Shown: in pieces, positions 37,358 to 48,221 of the stretch | Numbering within the stretch: the stretch's first letter is position 1 | How the letters are laid out: every line of letters starts with the position of its first letter | DNA from: Rahnella ecdela | Lineage (GTDB): Bacteria > Pseudomonadota > Gammaproteobacteria > Enterobacterales > Enterobacteriaceae | DNA length: 64,000 nt | Direction: 5' to 3' | Assembly (NCBI RefSeq): GCF_019049625.1 | Contig: NZ_JAFMOY010000133.1 | Location: 595,406-659,405 of the forward strand | The notes under the pieces: model-generated | Databases searched by the model: none | The model's input: the letters and a program-made list of their open reading frames with translations, nothing else | Told to the model about the DNA's origin: nothing | Program-made: the position numbers and the translations under genes

Positions 37358-38680
37358 CTACTGGCCGGAAGCCACACCTTCGGCAAATTTCGCTTCTTTC
37401 GCCGCTTCACTGTTCAGGTCACGGCTCAGATAAATACCGGTCAACAATCCAATTGTGGAAAGTGCCAGTACATAATAAGCCGGAGCCATTGGCGTCAGGC
37501 GCATAATCAGCGTGACAAATACCGGTGTCAGGCCGCCAAAAATAGCGTAAGCCACATTGTATGAAAACGAAATGCCGGTAAAACGCACTTCCGCCGGGAA
37601 AGCCCGCACCATCACATACGGCACCGCACCCACCACGCCCACGCTCAGCCCGGCCAGCGCGTACATACCCATCAGCACCGACGCATCAGCCGCCACCATG
37701 TGATAGAACGACCAGGTGCAAATGCCGAGAAACAGACTGCCGAAGATAAAGGTTTTGCTGGCACCCAGACGATCCACAATGCTGCCAGAGATAATACACC
37801 CCAACATCAGCGTCACCGTGGCCAGGCAATTTGCCTGCAACGCCACAGCCGCCGGAATGCCAAACTGTTTCTGCAACCAGGTCGGCGTCATCAGAATAAC
37901 AACCACGATGCCGGCGGAAAGCAGCCAGGTCATCAGCATCGAGACCACGATTTCTTTTTTGTGATTGGCGATAACGGCTTTAAGAGGCAATTCTTCCGCC
38001 AGCGCCTTTTGCGCTTTCATCTCGATAAAGACCGGCGTTTCCTGCAACCAGCGGCGCAGGTACATGGCGATCAGACCGAAAATTCCGCCAATAAAGAATG
38101 GAATACGCCAGCCATACTGACTGATTGTCGCCGGAGTCATACTGGTGTTCAGTAAAGTTGCCACCAGAGAACCAAGCAGGATCCCCAGCGTTAAACCTGC
38201 AGTCAGTGTCCCGCAGGCGAAACCAATGCGACTGCGCGGCACATGTTCAGCCACAAACACCCACGCGCCTGGCACTTCTCCGCCAATCGCCGCGCCCTGC
38301 AATACACGCATCAGCAATAACAGCAGCGGTGCAGCAATGCCAATCGAAGCGTAAGTCGGTAACAATCCCATCGCCAGCGTCGGCAATGCCATCAGCAGAA
38401 TACTCAGGCTGAACATGCGCTTACGGCCAACTAAATCGCCGAAATGCGCCATGATAATGCCGCCCAGGGGACGTGCCAGATAACCGGCGGCGAAAATGCC
38501 AAAGGTCTGCACCTGACGCAGCCAGTCGGGCATGTTGACCGGGAAGAAGAGATCGCCAATCACCGCAGCGAAAAAGACGAAAATGATGAAGTCGTAGAAT
38601 TCGAGGGCGCCACCCAGTGCAGCCAGGGACAGCGTTTTGAAGTCCTGCCGGTTCAACCGGCGTGATTGTGCGTGTTGCAT
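37358..38680 (-). CDS. MFS transporter of the metabolite:H+ symporter (MHS) type
   Basis: A 440-residue inner-membrane transporter with about 12 helices. The loop 2-3 motif GDLVGRKR and the GGALEFYDFIIFVFFA start resemble ProP/KgtP/ShiA-type symporters, which carry osmolytes, dicarboxylates or shikimate; the substrate is not readable. The ATG at 38680 is preferred; a GTG at 38728 adds 16 residues. It sits between satP and mog, where E. coli has yaaI and yaaW instead, so it is probably an accessory gene. Confidence 0.85.
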   Translation of the reverse strand: MQHAQSRRLNRQDFKTLSLAALGGALEFYDFIIFVFFAAVIGDLFFPVNMPDWLRQVQTFGIFAAGYLARPLGGIIMAHFGDLVGRKRMFSLSILLMALPTLAMGLLPTYASIGIAAPLLLLLMRVLQGAAIGGEVPGAWVFVAEHVPRSRIGFACGTLTAGLTLGILLGSLVATLLNTSMTPATISQYGWRIPFFIGGIFGLIAMYLRRWLQETPVFIEMKAQKALAEELPLKAVIANHKKEIVVSMLMTWLLSAGIVVVILMTPTWLQKQFGIPAAVALQANCLATVTLMLGCIISGSIVDRLGASKTFIFGSLFLGICTWSFYHMVAADASVLMGMYALAGLSVGVVGAVPYVMVRAFPAEVRFTGISFSYNVAYAIFGGLTPVFVTLIMRLTPMAPAYYVLALSTIGLLTGIYLSRDLNSEAAKEAKFAEGVASGQ

Positions 38681-38821
38681 AGGGATACCGTCAGACACCA
38701 GAGTGAAAATGAAAAAAGGTTTTGCCACCTCTTGTAAAGTAATTATTACTATAACGGCAAATAATTTTCACACCAGCGTGTCTGACGCGTAACTTCTCTA
38801 AATTTTGAAATCGCGGGGGAT

Positions 38822-39409
38822 TCAGTTTTTTGTATCGCGGCGGGCACTTTTGGGACGAAAAGCTGCTACCACTTCATCATGTGTTTCGACGTAAGGTCCG
38901 TCGAGGAGCTGGATACAATAAGGCACGCTGGCAAAAATACCGGAAACAATCACCTTACCGTCGGTATCTTTCAGGCCTTCCAGCGTTTCCTGAATAGATT
39001 TTGGCTGGCCGGGTAAATTGAGGATCAGCGCCTGTTTGCGGATAACCCCCACCTGACGCGATAAAATCGCCGTCGGCACAAAGTGCAGGCTAATCTGGCG
39101 CATCTGTTCACCGAAGCCTGGCATTTCCCGATCGGCGACGGCCAGCGTAGCATCCGGGGTGACGTCACGACGTGCTGGTCCAGTTCCGCCGGTGGTCAGC
39201 ACCAGATGACAGCCACTTTCATCGACCAGTTCACTGAGCGCCTGTTCAATCAGCGGCTGCTCATCAGGGATCAGTTTTGTTTCCAGTTTGTACGGTGTAA
39301 TAAGCGCCTTTTCCAGCCACGCTTCCAGCGCCGGAATGCCTTTATCCTGATAAACACCGTTTGACGCGCGATCCGACACCGAGACCAGACCAATTCGCAA
39401 TGTATTCAT
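38822..39409 (-). CDS. mog: Molybdopterin adenylyltransferase Mog
   Basis: Mog adenylylates molybdopterin before molybdenum insertion by MoeA. The 195-residue product matches the E. coli length and is nearly identical over TTGGTGPARRDVTPDATLAV, the MPT-binding block. The start MNTLRIGLVSVSDRAS at 39409 fits; the frame extends six codons further upstream with no similarity. Confidence 0.96.
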   Translation of the reverse strand: MNTLRIGLVSVSDRASNGVYQDKGIPALEAWLEKALITPYKLETKLIPDEQPLIEQALSELVDESGCHLVLTTGGTGPARRDVTPDATLAVADREMPGFGEQMRQISLHFVPTAILSRQVGVIRKQALILNLPGQPKSIQETLEGLKDTDGKVIVSGIFASVPYCIQLLDGPYVETHDEVVAAFRPKSARRDTKN

Positions 39410-39486
39410 GCTATTTCTCCACAGCATTTTTCTTCGTAATTTGTCTCAGTATATCGGTAACGGGCCGGGGGTTTTATCACAGGCAC

Positions 39487-39514
39487 AAAAAAAGCGGCAG
39501 ATTAGCCGCTTTTT
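39487..39514 (-). terminator. talB terminator
   Basis: Stem aaaaagcggc / gccgcttttt with a 6-base loop and T-run on the reverse strand lies 20 bp after the talB stop. Confidence 0.9.
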
Positions 39515-39533
39515 GTCGAAAACTGAGTGCTGA

Positions 39534-40487
39534 TTACAGCAGATCAGAAATCATTTTTTCCAGTTTGCCCTGGTCGATTGCAAACTTACGGATGCCGTCA
39601 GCCAGTTTGTCGATAGCCATTGGATCCTGATTGTGTTCCCAATAGAACTGAGATTCAGTCAGTGGCGCAGGACGTGGTTTGGTTTCGCCGGAGAAGGACA
39701 GTTTGCGCTCCAGCGGGCCTTCGCTTTCTGCCAGCTCTTTGAGCAGCGCAGGGGCGATGGTCAGACGATCACAACCAGCCAGTTCGATGATTTCGCCGAT
39801 GTTACGGAAGCTTGCGCCCATCACGACAGTTTCGTAGCCGTGTTGTTTGTAGTATTCGTAAATTTCGGTCACAGACACAACGCCCGGATCTTCATTCGGT
39901 GCGAACTCTTTCTTGTCGCCATTGGCTTTGTACCAGTCGAGGATACGGCCAACGAACGGAGAAATCAGGAACACGCCCGCTTCTGCACAAGCACGAGCCT
40001 GAGCGAAGGAGAACAGAAGGGTCAGGTTACAGTTGATGCCTTCTTTTTCCAGTTTTTCCGCAGCGCGGATACCCTGCCAGGTAGAAGCCAGTTTGATCAG
40101 GATACGGTCGTTGGTGATACCCGCATCGTTATACAGTTTGATCAGACGTTTAGCTTTAGCCACGCTCGCGTCAGTGTCGTAAGACAGACGGGCATCAACT
40201 TCTGTTGAAATGCGGCCAGGGACCAGTTTCAGAATTTCCAGACCGATGTTTACTGCCAGTTTGTCAGCGGCATCAGTGATCTGTTGATCGTGATCGCTGC
40301 TCTGGTCACGTGCCCAGGCGATTGCTTCGTCGATCAGTTTACGGTATTCAGGAATTTGCGCAGCGCTGAGGATCAGTGACGGGTTAGTGGTCGCATCCTG
40401 CGGCTGGTACAACTTCATTGCCGCGATATCTCCGGTGTCAGCAACAACCTGAGTCATTTGGCGTAGGGAAGTCAGTTTATCGGTCAT
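39534..40487 (-). CDS. talB: Transaldolase B
   Basis: TalB moves a dihydroxyacetone unit between sedoheptulose-7-phosphate and glyceraldehyde-3-phosphate in the pentose phosphate pathway. The 317-residue product has the Schiff-base Lys132 in ILIKLASTW, and DATTNPSLI near residue 31. The start [13 protein letters not shown] at 40487 matches E. coli; a GTG/ATG frame to 40502 adds five residues. Confidence 0.97.
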   Translation of the reverse strand: MTDKLTSLRQMTQVVADTGDIAAMKLYQPQDATTNPSLILSAAQIPEYRKLIDEAIAWARDQSSDHDQQITDAADKLAVNIGLEILKLVPGRISTEVDARLSYDTDASVAKAKRLIKLYNDAGITNDRILIKLASTWQGIRAAEKLEKEGINCNLTLLFSFAQARACAEAGVFLISPFVGRILDWYKANGDKKEFAPNEDPGVVSVTEIYEYYKQHGYETVVMGASFRNIGEIIELAGCDRLTIAPALLKELAESEGPLERKLSFSGETKPRPAPLTESQFYWEHNQDPMAIDKLADGIRKFAIDQGKLEKMISDLL

Positions 40488-40762
40488 TTTGGCATATCTC
40501 ATCGTTTGGACGTTTTCGTATAGGCATTTTCATGCCTTGCCTTTGGCTGATGATAACATGCAAAAAGCCACGCGCAAGGCGCTTCTCGCGGCATGCTCGG
40601 CTACGAACATCTATGGATTTCTCACCTTCCAAAACACACAAATTCAGCCAAATTGCATATGTCACCAGTTTGATAAAAAAGGTATGTTAGCCATCCAAAG
40701 TGGTCATTGCCCTTAAGCCAATTAATAAAAACGATGAAGGGTAAATCAACCAAGGACAATTC

Positions 40763-42190
40763 ATGAATGACTTGCTGGACTTTTTCGACACAATTCTCTG
40801 GAGCACGATCCTGATTTACCTGCTGTTTGGCAGCGGTATTTATCTCACTTTCCGTCTTGGTTTCATCCAGTTTCGCCGCTTCGGCCACCTCTTCTCTTCG
40901 TCCCTTTTTAAACGCAGTACCGATCCCCGCGGGACTTCACCCTGGCGCGTACTTTGCCTGAGCCTGGCCTCGCGCATCGGTACCGGTAATCTTACCGGCG
41001 TGACTATTGCCATTGTGCTCGGCGGACAGGGAGCCATTTTCTGGATGTGGATTATTACCGTGTTCAGCATGGCGACCGCGCTGATAGAAAACACGCTGGC
41101 GCAGATTTACAAAGGCACCGGTGCGCGTAACAAATTTCGCGGTGGCCCTGCGGATTACATGGAAAAAGGGCTGGGAATGCGCTGGATGGGGATTTTGTTC
41201 TCCTTCCTGATGGTGATTTCCTGCGGCTTTATTTTCAGCGCGTTACAGGCCAATTCTATTGCACAGGCCTCATTCCATCTTCTGCACGTTCCGGCGCTGA
41301 CAACCGCCTGTATTTTAGCCGCACTGGTGGCGTTGCTGATTTTCGGTGGGATCCGCGCCGTCACCTGGCTGTCCAAATGGATGATCCCCCTGATGGCCTT
41401 CGCTTATTTACTGCTTGCCGTGTGGGTCATTGGCCACCATATCGACAAACTTCCACAGGTTTTCGCGCTGATTTTCAAAAGCGCTTTTGGCTTGCAGGAA
41501 GCCGCGTCCGGCGCGCTGGCGTATGGTGTGACTCAGGCGATAACGCAGGGTATGCAGCGTGGAGCGTTCGCCAGTGAAGCCGGGGTCGGTTCATCGCCAA
41601 ATGTGGCGGCAATGGCGGCAGTCAGCCATCCGGCGGCATCAGGATTTAACCAGATGCTGGCGGTATTTATCGATACGGTGGTAATTTGCACGGCCACAGC
41701 GCTGATTATTTTAACGTCCGGCGCACTTGATATTCCCGGGGCTCCGACGGGAATTAGCCTGCTTCGTCTGGCCATCGACCCGACGATGCCCGGCTGGACC
41801 GCAGTTATTCTGGCAATACTGGTGTTCTCTTTCGCGTTCACCTCAATCGCCGGCAACTATGTCTATGCCGAAAACAATCTCAGTTTTGTCCATAGCGCCG
41901 CGCCGGTAAAGCTGCTGATTTTCCGGCTGATGGTGATTACGATGGTGTTCGGCGGCTGCCTGATGGAACTTCAGGCGCTCTGGAAGCTGGCCGATATCTT
42001 CATGGCGCTGATGGCCATACTCAATCTCACCGCCCTGCTGCTGCTTTCGGGCATCGCGATTAAAGTGGTTAAGGATTACGAGCGGCAGCGGCGGATGGGG
42101 AAAATCCCGGTCTTTAATCCGGACCACTATCCTGAATTACGCGGTCAGCTTGAGCCGGGCGTGTGGGATAAAACGTCTTCTCCGCGCTGA
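40763..42190 (+). CDS. alsT: AGCS-family sodium:amino acid symporter (AlsT/YaaJ)
   Basis: An inner-membrane symporter of the alanine/glycine:cation symporter family, taking up alanine, glycine or related amino acids with Na+. The 475-residue product has about 10-11 membrane segments and the family blocks SRIGTGNLTGV near residue 72 and FASEAGVGSSPNVAAMA near residue 269. It is divergent from talB and upstream of yaaA, as yaaJ in E. coli. Confidence 0.92.
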   Translation: MNDLLDFFDTILWSTILIYLLFGSGIYLTFRLGFIQFRRFGHLFSSSLFKRSTDPRGTSPWRVLCLSLASRIGTGNLTGVTIAIVLGGQGAIFWMWIITVFSMATALIENTLAQIYKGTGARNKFRGGPADYMEKGLGMRWMGILFSFLMVISCGFIFSALQANSIAQASFHLLHVPALTTACILAALVALLIFGGIRAVTWLSKWMIPLMAFAYLLLAVWVIGHHIDKLPQVFALIFKSAFGLQEAASGALAYGVTQAITQGMQRGAFASEAGVGSSPNVAAMAAVSHPAASGFNQMLAVFIDTVVICTATALIILTSGALDIPGAPTGISLLRLAIDPTMPGWTAVILAILVFSFAFTSIAGNYVYAENNLSFVHSAAPVKLLIFRLMVITMVFGGCLMELQALWKLADIFMALMAILNLTALLLLSGIAIKVVKDYERQRRMGKIPVFNPDHYPELRGQLEPGVWDKTSSPR

Positions 42191-42302
42191 TTTTCACCGT
42201 TTTTACCTATTGCTGTCATGCCCCCATCGCAGTGACTTTTTTGCTACAGTATGGCAACGAAAATTTCTGAATTTGAACCGTCACTGACCAACGGACGAGA
42301 TT

Positions 42303-43076
42303 ATGCTGACCATTATTTCACCTGCTAAAACGCTCGATTACGAAAGCCCGCTTGCGACAACGCGCTATACCCAACCGGAGCTGCTGGATAAATCCAGTCA
42401 GTTGATCACCGTGGCGCGTAAAATGTCCCCGGCGCAGATATCTTCACTGATGGGGATCAGCGATAAACTGGCCCATCTGAATGCCGAACGTTTCAATGAC
42501 TGGCAGCCGGATTTCACGCCGAAAAATGCCCGTCAGGCGCTTCTGGCCTTTAAAGGTGATGTGTATACCGGCCTGCAGGCGGAAGATTTCAGTGAGAAAG
42601 ATTTCGATTTTGCCCAAAAACATTTGCGTATGTTGTCGGGTTTATACGGTCTGCTGCGCCCGCTGGATTTGATGATGCCTTATCGTCTGGAAATGGGGAT
42701 CCGTCTGGAAAACCCACAGGGCACTAATCTTTATGCCTTCTGGGGCGATTTACTGACCGAAAAACTGAACCTGTTACTCAGCGAGCAAAAAAGCAAAGTA
42801 CTGGTCAACCTGGCGTCCGATGAATACTTCAAAGCCGTGAAACCGAAACTGCTGGATGGAGAAATCATCAAACCAGTTTTCCTCGACGAGAAGAATGGCA
42901 AATACAAAGTCATCAGCTTCTACGCCAAAAAAGCGCGTGGCCTGATGAGCCGCTTCATCATCAAAGAACGTCTGGATAAGCCGAAACAGTTGCAGGATTT
43001 CAATCTGGAAGGTTACGAATTTGATGAATCACGTTCGCAGGGCAATGAGCTGGTATTTACCCGCCCTGAACGCTGA
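42303..43076 (+). CDS. yaaA: Peroxide stress protein YaaA
   Basis: YaaA lowers free iron during peroxide stress in E. coli (OxyR regulon) and has a DNA-binding fold. The 257-residue product matches the UPF0246 family, opening with [16 protein letters not shown] and ending ELVFTRPE. Conserved blocks include [20 protein letters not shown] and [10 protein letters not shown]. It lies convergent with thrC, with a shared terminator. Confidence 0.94.
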   Translation: MLTIISPAKTLDYESPLATTRYTQPELLDKSSQLITVARKMSPAQISSLMGISDKLAHLNAERFNDWQPDFTPKNARQALLAFKGDVYTGLQAEDFSEKDFDFAQKHLRMLSGLYGLLRPLDLMMPYRLEMGIRLENPQGTNLYAFWGDLLTEKLNLLLSEQKSKVLVNLASDEYFKAVKPKLLDGEIIKPVFLDEKNGKYKVISFYAKKARGLMSRFIIKERLDKPKQLQDFNLEGYEFDESRSQGNELVFTRPER

Positions 43077-43097
43077 TTGTACTGAGCTGTAACATAA

Positions 43098-43122
43098 AAA
43101 AGCCCTCACAAAGAGGGCTTTT
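43098..43122. terminator. Bidirectional terminator between yaaA and thrC
   Basis: A 10-bp perfect stem aaaagccctc / gagggctttt with a 5-base loop. Confidence 0.9.
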
Positions 43123-43142
43123 GCATTCCTGAATCAGCGTAT

Positions 43143-44432
43143 TTATTCAGGCAGCGCCATCAGGAATGCACGCATTTCACTGAAATCAGCCGGTAGGTTG
43201 TGCGACAGCAAAGGCAGATCCGCGCGGTCAGCCAGTTCTTTTGGCAAACCGATGTCCTGATCCAAAATCGCTTCCACACTTTCCTTGAATTTCGCCGGAT
43301 GCGCGGTGCCGATGAACAGGCCGAATTCGCCCGGTTGCAGCTGGTCACGCAGCACACGGTAAGCAATCGCCGCGTGAGGTTCAGAGATGTAACCGATATT
43401 CGCCAGCTCACGCATCGCATCTTCGGTGGTGTCATCGCTGACCGCGCCAAAGCCCAGATCTTTCAGCTGCCAGGTCTTACGGCGATACAGTTCTTCCACA
43501 CGTGGCCAGTTATTTGGCTGGCTGACGTCCATCGCGTTCGACAGCGTCGCAACGGTTTTCTTCGGATCCCATTCCCCGTTAGACAGGAAACGCGGCACCG
43601 TGTCGTTGGCATTGGTCGCAGCAATAAAGCGTTTCACCGGCAGGCCGAGAGATTTCGCCAGCAGACCGGCTGTCAGATCCCCGAAGTTGCCGCTTGGCAC
43701 GGAAATCACCAGCTGATTGCGCGCTTCCTGTGGCAGCTGAGCGACCGCTTCAAAGTAATAACAAATCTGCGCCAGCAGACGGCTGATATTGATGGAGTTC
43801 GCCGAGTTCAGCTTCAGCGCGTGTTTCAATTCTTCATCATCAAACGCCTGTTTGACCAGCGCCTGACAGGCATCAAAATCACCGTCGATAGCGACAGTGT
43901 GAATGTTACCGCCCAGCGTACAGAACAGTTTTTCCTGCAAAGGGCTGATTTTGCCACGTGGATACAGGATAACAACGCGAACATTTTTCAGGCCGTGGAA
44001 GGCGTGCGCTACTGCTGCACCGGTATCGCCGGACGTTGCCGTCAAAATGGTCACCGGCTGGTCGCCAGATACCTGAGTCAGGATCTGCGCCATGAAACGG
44101 CCACCGAAATCTTTAAAGGCCAAAGTCGGACCGTGGAACAGTTCCAGACAGGCAATGTCGTCTTCCACTTTGGCAACGGGTGCCGGGAAGGTAAACGCAT
44201 TTTTAATGCGCTGATGTAATTCTTCTTCCGGGATTTCATCGCCGATGAAAGCAGAAAGAATACGGCTGCTGCGGGTGACGAAATCCAGTTCCAGCAAGCG
44301 GTCGATTTCAGTCAGTTCAAATTCCGGGAGATCCAGCGGGAAGAATAAACCCTGCTGTTTTCCAAGACCTTGTTTGACGGCCTGAGCAAAGCTGACCTGC
44401 TCGTTGTGATCCTTCAGGTTGTACAGTTTCAT
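43143..44432 (-). CDS. thrC: Threonine synthase ThrC
   Basis: ThrC is the PLP enzyme making threonine from O-phosphohomoserine. The 429-residue product (E. coli 428) has the PLP-lysine block LAFKDFGGRFMAQ near residue 105 and the phosphate loop SGDTGAAVAHAF. It is the last gene of thrLABC, 24 bp after thrB, and is followed by a strong terminator. Confidence 0.98.
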   Translation of the reverse strand: MKLYNLKDHNEQVSFAQAVKQGLGKQQGLFFPLDLPEFELTEIDRLLELDFVTRSSRILSAFIGDEIPEEELHQRIKNAFTFPAPVAKVEDDIACLELFHGPTLAFKDFGGRFMAQILTQVSGDQPVTILTATSGDTGAAVAHAFHGLKNVRVVILYPRGKISPLQEKLFCTLGGNIHTVAIDGDFDACQALVKQAFDDEELKHALKLNSANSINISRLLAQICYYFEAVAQLPQEARNQLVISVPSGNFGDLTAGLLAKSLGLPVKRFIAATNANDTVPRFLSNGEWDPKKTVATLSNAMDVSQPNNWPRVEELYRRKTWQLKDLGFGAVSDDTTEDAMRELANIGYISEPHAAIAYRVLRDQLQPGEFGLFIGTAHPAKFKESVEAILDQDIGLPKELADRADLPLLSHNLPADFSEMRAFLMALPE

Positions 44433-44456
44433 TAGTTATTCCAATAAATTATCGAG

Positions 44457-45386
44457 TTATCCCAATACCCGCGCGCCCGCGGTATCAAGACGACAAATAT
44501 GAACAAAGCCTTCGTCATTTTGCAGATAATGCGTCTGCAACCAGTCAGCCATACGTTTCGCAGTTGCGCTGTCATTACAAACCGTAAACAGCGTCGGGCC
44601 GGAACCGGAAATCCCGCAAGCCAGCGCACCGATTTCTTCTGCGGCGCTGCGCGCTTCGGCAAAGCCCGGCAGCAAACGTGTACGGTAAGGTTCAGCAATC
44701 ACATCTTTCATCAGTTTTGCCGCCAGCGCGGGTTGCTGCGTGTGGCAGGCATGAATAAAGCCCGCCAGATAGCGACCGTGACTGATGCAATCCTGACGGC
44801 GGTACTGCGCGGGCAAAATAGCGCGCGCTTCTGCCGTCGACACTTTGATGCCCGGATACGCCATCACCCACAGCCAGTCGTCAAAGCTCGGCACGTTCTG
44901 GCTGATGATATCGAGTTCTTCCAGCATCAGCTGAATACCGCCCAGATAGCATGGCGCAACATTATCGAAATGCACGCTGCCGGAAATACGCCCTTCCAGC
45001 TCACCCATCAGCAACAGCATCTGGTTTTCATTGAGCGGCTTACCGCAAAATTCATTCATCGCCATCAGACCAGCGACCACCGAACAGGCGCTGGAACCTA
45101 ATCCCGAGCCGATCGGCATGTTTTTTTCCAGCGTCATCGCCACCGGAACTTCCTTGCCGATTTCCTGACAGAAACGTTGCCAGCACTGATAAACGATATT
45201 GTCCTCCATGCGGTCAGGCAGTTTGGAGACAAACTTGCCTTCGTTTTTCAGGCTAAATTCTGAGGCCGCTTCAACAGAAACGCAGTCACCGAGCAGCGTG
45301 CCATCAACCGGAGACACGGCCGCGCCCAGAACGTCAAAACCTACGCTGACGTTCCCGATTGAAGCCGGGGCATACACCTTAACCAT
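44457..45386 (-). CDS. thrB: Homoserine kinase ThrB
   Basis: ThrB phosphorylates homoserine with ATP. The 309-residue product is a GHMP kinase, with the ATP loop [16 protein letters not shown] near residues 91-106 and the C-terminal [10 protein letters not shown] motif. Only one base separates it from the thrA stop codon, so translation is coupled. Confidence 0.98.
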   Translation of the reverse strand: MVKVYAPASIGNVSVGFDVLGAAVSPVDGTLLGDCVSVEAASEFSLKNEGKFVSKLPDRMEDNIVYQCWQRFCQEIGKEVPVAMTLEKNMPIGSGLGSSACSVVAGLMAMNEFCGKPLNENQMLLLMGELEGRISGSVHFDNVAPCYLGGIQLMLEELDIISQNVPSFDDWLWVMAYPGIKVSTAEARAILPAQYRRQDCISHGRYLAGFIHACHTQQPALAAKLMKDVIAEPYRTRLLPGFAEARSAAEEIGALACGISGSGPTLFTVCNDSATAKRMADWLQTHYLQNDEGFVHICRLDTAGARVLG

Positions 45387-45387
45387 A

Positions 45388-47847
45388 TTAAACTCCTAAC
45401 TTCCATGACAGCGTTCTCAAAAGATCGGCAAACACACCTGCCGCCGTCACATCATTCCCGGCACCGTAACCACGCAGAACTAACGGCAACGGCTGATAAT
45501 AGCGGCTGTAAAACGCCAGCGCATTCTCACCATTTTTTACTTTATATAGCGGGTCATTACCATCGACAGCGTCGATTTTTACCTTGCACTGACCGTCTTC
45601 GATAGCCCCGACATAACGCAATACTTTGCCTGCGGCAGTGGCTTCGGCCACCCGCTGAGCAAACTCCGCGTCCAGTTCCGGCAGACGCGCGACAAAATCA
45701 CTCACATTGCCTTCACTGTTGAAAGAAGCCGGTAAAACAGATTCCACATCGATATCTGACAGCTCAAGTTTGTAACCCGCTTCACGGGCAAGGATCAGCA
45801 GCTTACGCGCCACGTCCATACCAGAAAGATCATCACGTGGATCCGGTTCGGTATAGCCCATTTCCTTCGCCTGCAAGGTCGCGGCTGACAGGGACATGCC
45901 TTCGTCCAGCTTACCAAAGATGAAGGACAGCGAACCGGAAAGGATACCGGAGAAACGGAGCAGTTCATCACCTGCATTCAGCAGGTTTTGCAGGTTCTCG
46001 ATAACCGGTAATCCCGCGCCGACGTTAGTGTCGTAAAGGAACTTACGGCGTGAACCATCCGCCGCTTTACGCAACTGATGGTAGTAATTCATTGACGAGG
46101 TGTTGGCCTTTTTGTTTGGCGTAACCACATGGAAACCATCGGCGAGGAAATCAGCGTACTGATCGGCAACTTCCTGGCTCGACGTGCAGTCAACGATCAC
46201 CGGATTCAGCAGGTGATATTCTTTCACCAGACGGATCAGACGCCCCAGGTTCAGTGGTTCTTTCGCAGCAGCCAGCTCATCGCGCCAGGTTTCGAGCGCA
46301 ATACCGTGAACGTTAGTCAGTAACGCACGGGAATTGGCGATGCCGCATACGCGCAGATCGATGTGTTTGGTTTTCAGCCACTGCTGCTGACGGCGGATCT
46401 GTTCGATCAACGCCCCGCCCACGCCGCCGACGCCTATCAGGAACACTTCGATTACCTGATCGGTGTTGAACAGCATCTGATGGCTGACGCGCACACCGGT
46501 GGTCGCATCGTCATTATTGACGACAACGGAAATAGATCGTTCGGAAGAGCCCTGAGCAATCGCGACGATATTGATGTTGGCGCGGGCCAGCGCCGAGAAG
46601 AATTTCGCCGAGATACCGCGCAGCGTACGCATACCATCGCCGACGACGGAAATGACCGCCAGTTTTTCCATCACGTCCAGCGGCTCGAGCAGGCCGTCTT
46701 TCAGCTCAAGATAGAACTCGTCTTCCAGCGCTTTACGGGCGCGTTGCAGCTCGCTTTGCGGTACACAGAAACTGATGCTGTATTCGGAAGAAGACTGGGT
46801 GATCAACACGACAGAAATGCCGGAGCGGGACATCACGGCAAATACGCGCGCCGCCATGCCGATCATCCCTTTCATTCCCGGACCGGAAACGTTGATCATC
46901 GCCATGTTATTCAGATTGGTGATGCCTTTTACCGGCGTGCTGTCATCAAGACTTTCGCTACCAATCAGCGTACCTGGCGCCTGCGGGTTAGTGGTGTTTT
47001 TAATCAGGCAGGGGATTTGGAACTGGGCAATCGGCAGGATGGTACGCGGGTGAAGGACTTTCGCGCCAAAATACGAAAGCTCCATCGCTTCCTGATATGA
47101 CATCGATTTCAGTAAGCGGGCATCCGGCACAGTCCGCGGGTCACAGGTATAAACGCCGTCGACGTCGGTCCAGATTTCACAGCAGTCCGCGCGTAAACAG
47201 GCGGCCAGCACGGCAGCTGAATAGTCGGATCCGTTACGGCCCAGCACCACCAGTTCGCCTTTTTCGTTACCGGCAGTGAAACCGGCCATCAGCACAATGT
47301 GATCGGCGGGAATGGCGCTGGCGGCGATACGGCGGGTGGATTCGTTGATATCCACGGTGGATTCGAGGTAATGCCCCTGCGCAAGCAGCTTTTCAACCGG
47401 ATTGATGACGGTGACGCCAAAACCTTTCGCCAGAAATACGGCTTCCATGATGGCGATAGAGAGCTTCTCGCCACGACAGATAATGGAGGCGTTCACACTA
47501 TCAGGGCATTGGCCCAGCAGGGTAATACCGTGCATCAGTTGTTTGAGCTGAGCGAACTCCTGATCGACAAACGCTTTCACTTTCGGTAAATCAAAGCCCG
47601 GCTGCGCTGCTGCCAGACCGGTGATCAGCTGACCAAAAATGTTTTCTGCATCGCTCATGATGGTCTGAATGTCCTGTCCTGCGACAGTTCGCTCAATCAT
47701 GGCAACCAGATAGTTGGTAATTTTGGCAGGCGCGGATAATACCGTTGCGACCTGTCCCTGACGCGCATTGCTTTCCATAATGTCCGCAACCCGCAAGAAG
47801 CGTTCTGCGTTTGCTACCGAGGTCCCGCCAAATTTCAACACTCGCAT
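45388..47847 (-). CDS. thrA: Bifunctional aspartokinase I / homoserine dehydrogenase I ThrA
   Basis: ThrA performs the first and third steps of threonine synthesis and is inhibited by threonine. The 819-residue product (E. coli 820) has the aspartokinase signature [17 protein letters not shown] at its start, ACT regulatory domains around 320-460, and a homoserine dehydrogenase domain whose Rossmann motif is [16 protein letters not shown] near 468. The start at 47847 is the E. coli-like one; the frame continues 17 codons upstream through the attenuator region. Confidence 0.98.
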   Translation of the reverse strand: MRVLKFGGTSVANAERFLRVADIMESNARQGQVATVLSAPAKITNYLVAMIERTVAGQDIQTIMSDAENIFGQLITGLAAAQPGFDLPKVKAFVDQEFAQLKQLMHGITLLGQCPDSVNASIICRGEKLSIAIMEAVFLAKGFGVTVINPVEKLLAQGHYLESTVDINESTRRIAASAIPADHIVLMAGFTAGNEKGELVVLGRNGSDYSAAVLAACLRADCCEIWTDVDGVYTCDPRTVPDARLLKSMSYQEAMELSYFGAKVLHPRTILPIAQFQIPCLIKNTTNPQAPGTLIGSESLDDSTPVKGITNLNNMAMINVSGPGMKGMIGMAARVFAVMSRSGISVVLITQSSSEYSISFCVPQSELQRARKALEDEFYLELKDGLLEPLDVMEKLAVISVVGDGMRTLRGISAKFFSALARANINIVAIAQGSSERSISVVVNNDDATTGVRVSHQMLFNTDQVIEVFLIGVGGVGGALIEQIRRQQQWLKTKHIDLRVCGIANSRALLTNVHGIALETWRDELAAAKEPLNLGRLIRLVKEYHLLNPVIVDCTSSQEVADQYADFLADGFHVVTPNKKANTSSMNYYHQLRKAADGSRRKFLYDTNVGAGLPVIENLQNLLNAGDELLRFSGILSGSLSFIFGKLDEGMSLSAATLQAKEMGYTEPDPRDDLSGMDVARKLLILAREAGYKLELSDIDVESVLPASFNSEGNVSDFVARLPELDAEFAQRVAEATAAGKVLRYVGAIEDGQCKVKIDAVDGNDPLYKVKNGENALAFYSRYYQPLPLVLRGYGAGNDVTAAGVFADLLRTLSWKLGV

Positions 47848-47882
47848 TTCTGGTTCTCTCCTGAAGCTCTCGTTTAAATGTA

Positions 47883-47920
47883 AAAAAAAAGCCCGCACTG
47901 GTTAGGTGCGGGCTTTTTTT
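47883..47920 (-). terminator. thr operon attenuator
   Basis: On the reverse strand a 15-bp stem (seven A then GCCCGCAC, paired with GTGCGGGC then seven T) with a 7-base loop lies between the thrL stop codon and thrA. This is the classical thr attenuator arrangement. Confidence 0.93.
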
Positions 47921-47936
47921 CTTTTTCCTGTACGCG

Positions 47937-48005
47937 TCAGCCCGCCCCGTTACCTGTGGTATCGGTGGTGGTAATAATTGTTGTATTCAGGCTGATGATT
48001 CGCAT
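47937..48005 (-). CDS. thrL: Threonine operon leader peptide ThrL
   Basis: A 22-residue reverse frame starting MRIISLNTT and ending TGNGAG contains seven Thr and four Ile. In E. coli the 21-residue leader (also ending TGNGAG) stalls the ribosome when charged tRNA-Thr or tRNA-Ile is scarce and so prevents the terminator hairpin from forming. The stop codon is 16 bases from the attenuator. It is too short for routine gene finding but position, composition and C-terminus make it secure. Confidence 0.93.
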   Translation of the reverse strand: MRIISLNTTIITTTDTTGNGAG

Positions 48006-48051
48006 TTTTATTTTCTGTCTGTCTTAGGGTTTGTACTCTGTCTGCCTCTAT

Positions 48052-48080
48052 TAGCTAAAGCATAAGGCACAACAAGTCAA
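48052..48080 (-). promoter_or_regulatory. thr operon promoter
   Basis: Reverse-strand TTGACT (48075-48080) is 17 bp from TAGCTA (48052-48057). The -35 is the same as I recall for the E. coli thr promoter, and the following ATAGAGGC is close to its ATATAGGC. Confidence 0.7.
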
Positions 48081-48221
48081 TTTTTTTCTGTTTTTGACCG
48101 GTTAGTCACGGACAAAATCAACTGTATAATTCTCTGCCATTAAAACCCTTTCCAGTGCGATCGCCAACTCTGCTCCTTTCACACCGGATATCGAACTGTT
48201 CAGGCAGAGAATCCCCTCACA

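Noticed and set aside
43200..44219. 339-codon forward frame opposite thrC
   Set aside because: It is antisense to thrC, which is complete and highly conserved; the long open frame reflects codon bias.
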